NCBI GenBank assembly: GCA_963682025.1
Contig: OY821518.1
Coordinates: 33,187,007 to 33,251,006, forward strand
DNA from: Cordilura impudica
Taxonomy: Eukaryota > Arthropoda > Insecta > Diptera > Scathophagidae
DNA: 64,000 nucleotides
Direction of reading: 5' to 3'
Position 1 is the stretch's first letter. The number at the start of each line of letters is the position of its first letter. The notes beneath the pieces were generated by a model that saw nothing but the letters and a program-made list of their open reading frames with translations, was not told where the DNA came from and did not search any database. A program made the translations under genes and the position numbers. This document shows, piece by piece, positions 56,501-64,000 of this stretch.

Positions 56501-59500
56501 TTTCAGATAGTAGCAATTGTATTTCAGAAATCATAAAATGTATTACAAAAAAAAATTATCAAATATATTTCGGAAATTATCAAATGCATTTTAGAAAATA
56601 TCAATTGAATTTCAGTGATTTCCAGACAAAGTAAATGTTTCCTAACATTTGGTCCTACTTTTTGTGAACCAGAAACTAAAGTAACAATGGCGGACTTTTC
56701 GTAGGAAGAAGAAGAAAAGAACTTAATTTTGATATGTAAACATCTCTACGCTCAGGGGGGATAAAAATCTATTTCACAATACAATATTGATGTGAGGTAC
56801 AATTGTACGATTGTATTGGTGAAAAGATTAGGAACTGTTTGGAGATAAAATGAAGGAGCGAATAGAGTTAAAAAATTGTTTTGAAAAATGAAAAATGAAA
56901 AATGATAAATGAAAAATTAAAAATGAAAAATAAAAATGAAAAATGAAAAATTAAAAAAAAAAATTAAAACTTAAAACTTCAAAATGAAAAAAATTAAAAA
57001 TTAACCAGTTGAAATAATAAATAATAATAAATATTTTTATATTAGAGCCCCTGCAGTTGTTTGCTATAAGTGATACATAGATGACGCTTTCTGTTTGATT
57101 TTAAAAAAGTGCCATAAAAAATCTTTAATTACTAGAAGTTTACACATATACCCTTTGATCAGACTCCCATGATTATTTTTTTAATCAACGTAAAAGCAAT
57201 ATAAACACCCAGACAGAAATAGGGATGAAGTTTCGAATTTTTAAGACAAGATTTCGATGAAAACACGTTTATAGTTTTAAAAAAAAAGTGTTACAAATGC
57301 AGTGTAATACTTAAAAAATATGTTTTAATATAGCGTTTAGACTATTTTTAAACTCTTTCTTTTAACTCATACTCTCTGTCTGTCTGTCTGCCTGTCGTGG
57401 GTGAACCCCATTCCCACTTATCCAATTGATCTGAAACTTGGCTAAGTCTGGTTGTGAGTACAGATTAATTTTGGGGTAGTCACGCACCGTCACGCATAGT
57501 CACGCACAGTCACGGAGTGATCTAAATGTCATTTCCCCTCATCCGACCGAAACTTGGTCCATACACTTGCTGTGAAAAAAAGATTAACTTTGACTTAGTC
57601 ACGCACAGTCAAGCATGGTCACGTACAGTCACGGAGTTATTTAAAATCCATTTCCCTCTATACGATCGATCTAAAACTTGGTCAATAGACTTGCTGTGAA
57701 AAAAGATTAACTTTGACATAGTCGCGTACAGTCACGCATAGTCACGCACAGTCACGGAGAGATTAAAAGCTCACTTCCCCTCATCCGATCGATCTGAAAC
57801 TTTGTCCATGTACTTATTGTGGCCAAAGATTAATTTTAAGATAGTCACACACAGTCACGCATGGTCACGCACAGTCACGGAGTGATTTAAAACCCATTTC
57901 CCCTTATCCGATCGATCTGAAACTTGGTCGATAGACTTGCTGTGAAAAAAGATTAACTTTGACGTAGTCACGCACAGTCTCGCATAGTCCGCACAGTCAC
58001 GGAGAGATTAAAACCTCACTTCCCTCATCCGATCTATCTGAAACTTTGTCCATAGACATGTTGTGGCCACATTTTGCCAACACTGATGTTAACCGCATGT
58101 TGACAAGAAGATTTTCAATCAGTACATGATCCCCCTAGGCTAGATATTTACGCTATTATCGAATGCGTTGTGATATTATGAAAAGCCTATTATATAGCAA
58201 TAAAGGTTGTCATAAGATTTATTCCTTTACCGAGATCGATATCTCGATGATACCAAAAAGCTACTGAAGTGCTACGTATTTCAAGCACAATTTTGTAGCG
58301 ATAGCGAGCTGATGGAAATAATTTGAAAAGACAATCTGATTCGTTATATTAAAATCTACACACGGAAATAAAAATCTCCAACCGAATTGATTTAAATTTA
58401 AACAACTGTATTTGCGATTGTACCAACCGAATTTAATAACTTTAACTATTTTCTGTAATAATAAAATATTTACTGTTAAGGCAACAGAATTGGAATCCTA
58501 GACAATCCAAAATTCAATTATTAACTTAATCGCAATTCGGTTAGCAATAAAATCCTTAGCCAAAACGAGTCCATTTTCTGTGTGTATGTGACAAGAAAAT
58601 CGTCAAAGTCTCATTTTGACGCCCAGTGTTATCTCAATATCCCATATTTTTATACCCTCCACACCTCAGTAGCAGAGGGTATATATAGGTTTGTCATTCC
58701 GTTTGTAACGCATCGAAATAAATTCCTGAGGCCCCAAAAAAATATATTTTCTTATTCCTTATAACAAGGGAAGTTGATTTACCGATGACCGTCTGTCCGT
58801 CTGTCTGTGGAAATCACGATCACGCCGTCAATATCTAAGCTAGACCGTTCTTTTTTGTATAAAATCGTTTATTAACATCCCAAAGGAGTTGCTATTTAAA
58901 ATCGTCAAAATCGGTCAAAGGGTTCACGAGCTATGAATGAAACTTTGAAAAACTCTTGAAAAAATAAAACTTTTCAGTGTGTTTGTTGTTTTTCTTAAGA
59001 TATGTTGTATATGTTGTAATTCTTCGTATTGTTGAAGTCATTGCAGTTGTGTGTATATTAATACTGCACGTGTCACATTGGCCTAAGCAAGTTTTACCAC
59101 ATATTTTTTTAACATCAAAATTAAAAATTAATAAAAATTAAAAGTGGAAAATGAAAAGTGGAAAATGAAAAATAAAAAAATTAAAAATGGAAAATGAAAA
59201 ATGAAAACGGAAAATGGAAAATGGAAATTTAAAATTGAAAAATGGAAAATGAAAATCGAAAATTGAAAAACCAAAGATGAAAAATGGAAAATTAAAAATG
59301 AAAAATGGAAAATGGAAAATGGAAAATGAAAAATGAAAAATGAAAAATGAAAAATGAAAAATGAAAATGAAAAATTGAAAATCGGAAATAAAAAATGGAA
59401 AATGAAAAATGAAAAGTGGAAAATGAAAAATTAAAAATGAAAAATGGAATATGGAAAATGAAAAATGAAAAATGAAAAATGAAAAATGAAAAATTAAAAA

Positions 59501-59882
59501 TGAAAAATCGAAAATGGAAAATGAAAAATTAAAAATTAAAATTGAAAAATGGAAAATGAAAAATGGATAATGAAAAATGGAAAACGGAAAACGAAAAATT
59601 AAAAATGGAAAATGGAAAACTAAAAATGAAAATTGAAAAATGGAAAACGTAAAATGAAAAATGATAAATGAAAAATGAAAAATGGAAAATGGAAAGTGAA
59701 AAATGAAAAATGAAAAATGAAAAATGAAAAATTAAAAATAAAAAATGAAAATGAAAAATTAATAAATTAAAAATGAAAAATCGAAAGTGGAATATGGAAA
59801 ATGAAAAATGAAAAATGAAAAATGAAAAATAAAAAATGAAAAATGAAAAATGGAAAATAAAAAATTAAAAATGGAAAATTGA

Positions 59883-59914
<32 letters not shown>

Positions 59915-62900
59915 GGAAAATGAAAAATCGAAAATGGAAAATGAAAAATGAAAAGTGGAAAATGAAAAATGGAAAATGAGAAATTAAAAACTAAAAATTA
60001 AAAACGAAAGATGAAAATTGAAAAGCGAAAAATAGAAAATGATAAATTAAAAATGAAAAAGGTGGAGGGTATCAAAGATTCGGCCCAGCCGAATTTAACA
60101 CTCTTACTTGTTTTTAAACAAACTATTATATATTTAACTAATCAATACAAATAAATGATCCATAACTTCAATTGTCTATACATTGTAATTGCTGGGAATT
60201 GAAAAAATTGACAAACAATTTGTTCTCAAGTATTTTCGATTAAATCAACAGAAATTGAGCAGCAGCTGTTCAATTTGTTATGTCGTAAAATATTTACTGC
60301 TAAGAATTGTAATTGTAATCAATCAAATTTGATTATTTACCTTATCGCAAATCGATAGTCATATTAACTCTGTTTTCTATGTATAATATCATACAATATG
60401 AAATATTCAAGATATAAACAGCCGAATTTATAATCAAATTTCAGCAGCCGAGCTGCTTACTAGAATACCGATTAAGCCAAGCAGTAATTTAGCACAGAGT
60501 TTATTCATAACCAATTTTAGTCGGTCAACTAAAAGTTAAAATATCAACTCTGAATTTTGTGATGCCATCTATTTTTATGCAAATAGGTTGGCATTTCATC
60601 TTATGTTGACATTTCATTTTGTGTTTTTCCCTTAAGAAAAAAAAAATTGTTAAAAGATCAGCAAATTGGGAATAGGATGAAAAGGTTAGGTATATTTTGT
60701 TTTTAAATATATTTTTGTTATTAACAAATATATTTACAGGATTTACTTTCAAATCTCGTGCTGGATAAGATCGGCATTATAGAAACTGCGAAAATTGATA
60801 CCAACACAAATGGAAAGAAAAAGAGGATTGGCAAAAACTAAAAGAAATTTAGAGCAGATTCAAAATCAGTGGCGCTGGGAAGACAAAAAATGCATGCTAT
60901 ACGAAACAACTGTAGCAGACTGGTAGCACCTGAACCTCTAAATATAATTGACATAGACATTTTGAGTAGATATAGACATTTTGAGATAGATTCCAACATT
61001 TAAAAACTGTAATGTGTCTAAATTTTCAAGAGTTTCCATTATTCGTAAATAAAAAATATTTTTTCGCTCACAAAAACTTTATGCTATGTTCAGACGGACA
61101 GCAAGATTCGAGGTTCGTTCTCTCATTCACGGTTCGCGCCCCAATCATTATTGAACCTACATGATTCGCCATACAAAATTTTGAGAGCGAACCAACTTGG
61201 TTCAATTTGAATCTAGTTACGAATCACGAAAAATGTACTGTCATCTCCAATTTTGATATAAAAAAAAAAATATCGCTAGTTTATCTGAACTAGCTGTCAA
61301 AAATATATAAACAAAGAAAAAAACAAAAAATTAATGTGTGCAATAAAATAAATAGAAACATTTAACAAATAAAAAGTATATATTTACATGTATATATTTA
61401 AATAAAAATGTCTTCAAATATTTGCACAAAAAATATAAACGGCAAAATGAAACAAGAACACTCGTCTGAACACCAAGGTTCGCAATCATGATTCAGAGAG
61501 CGAATCAAGTGGTTCATTTTGCCGTCTGAACATGCTATTAATGGTATTTTCTTGCATTTGTTTACAACAGCACGGCTGTTTAGCAAGTGTTTGAAAGTTC
61601 TTTAGAATAAATTTAACAAGTGCATTATAAATAACACACTTGCTAAGAACCTGCTAAAATTTGATTATAAATTCGACTGAAGATGACTTTTTTCTGCCAT
61701 TCTTTTTATTTTTCTTTTAATTGTTACGTAGAGTCTTACGCCCGTATTCATAATCAAATTCTAGCAGTTGGCTAACTTTTTTCATACGAAAATTTCAAAA
61801 TTTGTATGAAAAAAAGTTAGCCAACTGTTAGAATTTGATTATGAATACGGGCGTTAGTTTTTTATTCTCAAAAATAGAAGAATTTAATTTATTCGCAACA
61901 ATTTAAATTATTAAAATTTTACAAAAGATCTCGAACATTATAAAAATTTTGATACTTTTGGCATTTTAGTTTCACTAATTGTTTTGTCCACTTTTTTTAC
62001 TTTTTTTTTCAATGCCGCTAAATCAAATCACTTTTCACTTCAAAAGCAGAATAAGACACAAAAACAACAACCTAACAGTAATACGTTAGAGTATAAAGAG
62101 AATTGTCAACAAATCCACGAAAATATTAACTTTTTATCTACACCTACAAACACTAAACACAGGACTTTCCACGCAAGCAAAAATAAACCGTGTAAACAGC
62201 TCTAAATGATTGCACACGTACTGACGTAGTTCTAATGGTGTTGATTATAATCTAATCATTGGTCACTTTTATTGACTATAAAAATATTAACAATTTATTA
62301 TCGGAATTCTAAGAAGCACTGATTTATGTTTTTGTTTTTCAAAATCTTATTTCAAAGGTCATAAATTTATTAGATAACCAATTTGATTTAAAACCAAAGA
62401 AAGTCATTATATCTGTGGTCACAAGCGATAACCGCCTAAGTCGACTTAAGACCGATTTGAGTTATGTATGCTAACATATTCTACTAACAACGCTTTATAT
62501 TTACGTGAAATCCCCATATTTACGTGAAATCCTCTAACATTGATTTTTAAAAAATTATTAATAAAAATATACTGACCTAAGTCCTAATGAAACCCCATTA
62601 CATATACACAAGTAATTTTTCTCGAAATCATGATTTTCGACTTAGGCGGTTATTGCTTGTGACCACAGAAATATGCGAAATTTTATTCTCTATTTGACAA
62701 CTTTTCAATTAATTACAGATTTTTAGCACTTTATCGCTTTAAATGTTTTGATGTACATAAGTTTTTCAACACTTTTCGAATTATCACATTTTTCAATAAC
62801 CATTGTTCCACTTTTTTCATTTTTATAGTATTATTGAAATTATGTGCATTTTGTCATATAATTATTTGTTTCATTGTCATTTTACCATGATGGTCTAAAT

Positions 62901-63026
62901 TTTACATTATTTGCTCTGCTTGTTACAAGTTTTCAATTTTAATTCAAATTTTGAAAAACACTTACCACTCACTATGGTGGTACCAGCAAACAATGCTAAC
63001 AACACAAAGATATTACCACGATTCAT
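53231..63026 (-). CDS. Serine carboxypeptidase, S10 family (retinoid-inducible/SCPEP1-like), five coding exons
   Basis: A secreted or lysosomal S10 peptidase that removes C-terminal residues from peptides; its physiological substrate is unknown. Coding exons run 63026-62966, 54700-54129, 54061-53842, 53780-53595 and 53526-53231. All junctions are GT..AG and phases match (S-G|CT, M|G, L-G|AA, I-G|TT), giving 444 residues, close to vertebrate SCPEP1. Residues 1-20 are a signal peptide (MNRGNIFVLLALFAGTT). WLQGGPGASS starts at 65, IDNPVGSGFSYAD is the substrate-pocket region, and FCESYGGK carries the catalytic Ser159. SGQLDLICATPG has Asp366 and NRAGHMVPADNP has His423, so the triad is complete. 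NxS/T sites include NYT, NWT, NNT, NLT and NFS. The consensus GESYGG is CESYGG here. No frameshift or premature stop; I expect a working gene. A vitellogenic-type or venom carboxypeptidase name would be less fitting. Confidence 0.92.
53595..53780 (-). CDS. Carboxypeptidase coding exon 4
   Basis: Acceptor TTGTTACAG at 53781, donor GTATGATT at 53594. Encodes QMYRTLVHFDIDEDRDQILQ through QMGDFMKPVIHI. Confidence 0.9.
53842..54061 (-). CDS. Carboxypeptidase coding exon 3
   Basis: Acceptor TTTTTTAG at 54062, donor GTAAGAC at 53841. Encodes residues 212-284 plus one base, from GIVDADGYENIMVAA to RNLLRNNNYL, the cap-like insertion region. Confidence 0.9.
54129..54700 (-). CDS. Carboxypeptidase coding exon 2 (oxyanion loop and catalytic Ser)
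   Basis: Acceptor TTTTACAG at 54701, donor GTGAGAAG at 54128. Encodes residues 21-211, from KTGYGPGEQDWGFVDV through WLQGGPG, VGSGFSY and CESYGG (Ser159), to SPIDSVLAWAPLLLNM. Confidence 0.92.
55167..55559. mobile_element. Internally deleted mariner-type element with AAGGGTG ends
   Basis: The ends AAGGGTGTTCCAAAATTCAC (55167) and, reversed, AAGGGTGTCACAAAATTCAC (ending 55559) are inverted repeats. TA lies on both sides (55165-55166 and 55560-55561). The interior retains an N-terminal transposase relic (FIIEQYFKINESLTSLVRKF, CTKYNRNIDLTLSAV). It resembles the DD41D-type elements but is only 393 bp. Confidence 0.85.
55566..56410 (-). pseudogene. LINE RNase H-domain remnant
   Basis: The minus-strand frame 56049-55813 reads FYADGSKLNNKANFEVYPKELEL and VKVYSDNTAEN, matching the RNase H domain of I/Jockey-type non-LTR elements (YTDGSK...; IYSDS). 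Just upstream, other frames read YIPLNVHYTATRSLVAHLGLGGLR. The key first Asp is kept. No reverse transcriptase is present. Part of the segment (56295-56410) recurs at 58070-58190. Confidence 0.6.
56411..56640. repeat. Short tandem repeat of 'atcaattgaatttcagaaa' units
   Basis: Six or so diverged units of about 33-36 bp with 'atcaattgattttcag' or variants. Similar text occurs at about 16620-16650. Confidence 0.55.
56725..57182 (-). mobile_element. Family D repeat, copy b, reversed
   Basis: Reverse complement of the layout at 12311-12705. The start (atcatgggagtctgatcaaa) is at 57182, then 'acagaaagcgtcatctatg', an A/T-rich array (56880-57010), the inverted pair 'tttcaccaatacaatc'/'attgtattgtgaaa' around GTACAATTGTAC, and the tail at 56725. 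Its array is the complement of that at 27531. Confidence 0.7.
57340..58075 (-). repeat. Family C repeat, reversed, about 120-bp tandem units
   Basis: Units with 'agtcacgcacagtcacgga' at about 57478, 57598, 57718, 57842 and 57967, spaced about 120-125 bp. They are preceded by (CTGT)n at 57376-57395. It is the reversed counterpart of 42706-43271. Confidence 0.8.
58362..58585. mobile_element. Probable MITE with ACACACGGAAAT-type inverted ends
   Basis: The left end 'acacacggaaataaaaatct..ccaaccgaattg' mirrors the right end 'caattcggttagcaataaaat..ttctgtgtg'. A diverged relative ('aaaatatttactgctaaga', 'ctgttttctatgt') lies at about 60180-60382. No coding capacity. Confidence 0.5.
58647..60112 (+). 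mobile_element. INE-1/DINE-1-like element, family A, copy 2, with large A-rich array
   Basis: TTTTTATACCCTCCAC start, 'cattccgtttgtaacgc', 'gaccgtctgtccgtctgtctg' microsatellite core, GGTGGAGGGTATC subterminal repeat (60061-60073), a hairpin ATTCGGC-cca-GCCGAAT, and the end CTCTTACTTGTT. The microsatellite slot is filled by a 920-bp (GAAAAAT)n-type array. It lies in carboxypeptidase intron 1, antisense to the gene. Confidence 0.85.
59140..60060 (+). repeat. (GAAAAATG/GAAAATG)n array inside INE-1-like element
   Basis: About 120 units of 7-8 bp, mixtures of gaaaaat, ggaaaat and taaaaat. This strand is purine-rich and nearly lacks C. Confidence 0.9.
61082..61537. mobile_element. PIF/Harbinger-type MITE, 456 bp
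   Basis: The ends TGCTATGTTCAGACGG (61082) and CCGTCTGAACATGCTA (ending 61537) are inverted repeats, flanked by TTA on both sides (61079-61081 and 61538-61540). The subterminal parts are also inverted ('gattcgaggttcg' versus 'cgaatcaagtggttc'). No coding capacity. Confidence 0.8.
61739..61853. mobile_element. Foldback MITE, 115 bp, with TTA duplication
   Basis: Almost a perfect palindrome. The left half starts CGCCCGTATTCATAATCAAA and the right half ends in its reverse complement, CGGGCG. TTA lies on both sides (61736-61738 and 61854-61856). Transcribed within the intron it would form a long RNA hairpin, a shape like a miRNA precursor or endo-siRNA source. Confidence 0.9.
62413..62668. mobile_element. 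MITE, 256 bp, with 30-bp inverted ends
   Basis: Left end CTGTGGTCACAAGCGATAAC and right end GTTATTGCTTGTGACCACAG differ at one position and extend through 'cgcctaagtcg' (about 30 bp). The superfamily is unresolved; no clean target duplication was seen. Located 300 bp from the exon 1 donor. Confidence 0.8.
62966..63026 (-). CDS. Carboxypeptidase coding exon 1 (signal peptide)
   Basis: ATG at 63026-63024. It encodes 20 residues with a hydrophobic core (IFVLLALFAG) and ends AGTG before donor GTAAGTG. The start is supported by the signal peptide and by a phase match to exon 2 (G|CT gives Ala21). Confidence 0.85.
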
Positions 63027-63601
63027 GTTGTCGTTCTAGTTTTTTTTTCTATTTTTTATTTAATTTAAAAACTCGATCACGTTCTGTATTATTGGGCTCT
63101 ATCTATTAACGATGTCAGAATAAATGATGCGAAAGCACCTATTGCCGGCAGCCTTCTACTTTCAAAATTAAATGGTAAGTGGCTTTTATGATATTCTATT
63201 TCGAATGTAATAGCTGAATTTCTTTTAGCCATTAGAGTATTGATAACGGTTGGTTTAAGTTGAAAAAGAACTTTTTTGCAGACTTTAGGAGAGAGATTTT
63301 TAAAAGCTTTTATGGTTAATAATCTACGACGATCTTCTCATTCACAAAGCTCACAAATCTCGACAAGTAATCCAATATACAATATCAGTCGCTTTTATGT
63401 AAGTACTTATATATCGTATCTTAATTCGGCTTTTATCCGAAATGACCATATATTTAGTAATTATGTATGCTAGGGAATAATAGATTAGCGCTTGTATTTC
63501 CCCAGGGAGATGGCAAAAAGTTCCGAAAAATATTAATAAAAACTAAAAACGTCCAAAATAAAATATTTTATGTTCAAAATAATACGAATTTAGTAATAAA
63601 C
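63027..63601. other. Upstream region of the carboxypeptidase gene
   Basis: Should contain the promoter and 5' UTR on the minus strand. I could not identify a convincing TATA box or initiator. No other gene is supported; a 65-codon plus-strand frame at 63276-63473 has no recognisable feature. Confidence 0.3.
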
Positions 63602-64000
63602 AAATAAGAAAATTATTGTCGGTGTATACCGACTATCCGATAGCCTATACCATACGTTTTGAGAGAGGGTCTTGGACCCAATTTTGCTGAGGATATAGAA
63701 AATAAGCATAAAACAAATTTTAGTGCTATTGTTTTTATTTTGTATTTAATAACCGATGTTATTTTTATATGAAGACTAGGTCAAATAATGGACCGATCAT
63801 GGCCATTTTTAGTAAAATCACTTTCTTTTCTCAAAAACATATATGAACCAAATTAAAAAAATAAATCTATGCAATATTATGGTTTTTTGACAGATTGACA
63901 GAAGATCGGAAATCAGCTTCATATGGGGACTATGAGTATGGTTCTACAGTCTTTATTTTTGGAATACTGATTAGTAGTTATAATAGACACATATACACCA
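63602..64000 (-). mobile_element. Helentron-like repeat, family B, copy 7 (cut by window end)
   Basis: Shows the 3' end in reverse (aataagaaaattattgtcgg, then the palindrome region and 'cctataccatacg') and the usual core. It continues beyond the window. Confidence 0.75.

Larger units (their letters stand above)
54701..62965 (-). other. Carboxypeptidase intron 1, 8.3 kb, transposon-rich
   Basis: The other three introns are only 61-68 bases long. This one holds at least seven separate mobile-element insertions, listed individually. The stretch 54745-55166 and several gaps between elements show no recognisable feature. Confidence 0.8.

Noticed and set aside
59140..60060. CRISPR-like or regulated array
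   Set aside because: Simple 7-8-bp repeat with no spacers; eukaryotic context.
63276..63473. Upstream gene divergent from the carboxypeptidase
   Set aside because: A 65-codon frame without domain or promoter evidence.

Overview
This is eukaryotic nuclear DNA. AT-rich composition, INE-1/DINE-1-like repeats, DD41D mariner-type elements and a spliced gene with GT..AG introns point to a brachyceran fly, perhaps a calyptrate (blowfly/house-fly-like). That placement is inference; no species can be named from this window. All calls come from reading the sequence by eye, so element edges without an obvious terminal repeat are approximate.

Only one host gene is visible: a secreted S10 serine carboxypeptidase (retinoid-inducible/SCPEP1-like) on the minus strand, 63026 to 53231. 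Five coding exons rebuild, with matching splice phases, into a 444-residue protein with a signal peptide and the full Ser-Asp-His triad. Its first intron is about 8.3 kb and is packed with small transposons.

The rest is a graveyard of mobile DNA, much of it nested. 1-12.7 kb: a 366-bp Helitron-type element, a tRNA-derived SINE, and long blocks of a degenerate 16-18-bp AT-rich satellite. These blocks are split by a 3.5-kb Helitron that itself carries a LINE tail, a 158-bp tandem array and a GC-rich inverted-repeat transposon. There is also a large inverted repeat (9.2-10.1 kb) and a 15-bp minisatellite. 13-22.8 kb: INE-1-like and related rolling-circle-type repeats and three more copies of the 366-bp element. 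23-25.2 kb: a piggyBac transposase pseudogene split by a MITE. 26.5-33.6 kb: two remnants, in opposite orientation, of a RAG1/Transib-like transposase. 33.6-36.5 kb: a fairly well kept APE-type LINE. 37.0-38.7 kb: a DD41D (rosa-like) mariner element with another repeat nested in it. 41.5-45 kb: an unclassified terminal-inverted-repeat element, a mariner and a Tc1 pseudogene. 47.5-50.3 kb: an old inverted-repeat element carrying three nested insertions. 50.9-52.2 kb: a second DD41D element with TIRs and TA duplication. 53.2-63.0 kb: the carboxypeptidase gene. 63.6 kb to the end: one more repeat copy.

No transposon here looks intact. Several repeat families that look unrelated in their cores share terminal architecture (ATACCCT-type subterminal repeat, 3' hairpin, CTTACTTGTT end), which suggests mobilisation by one Helentron-type machinery. 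Nothing bacterial, viral or CRISPR-like was seen.
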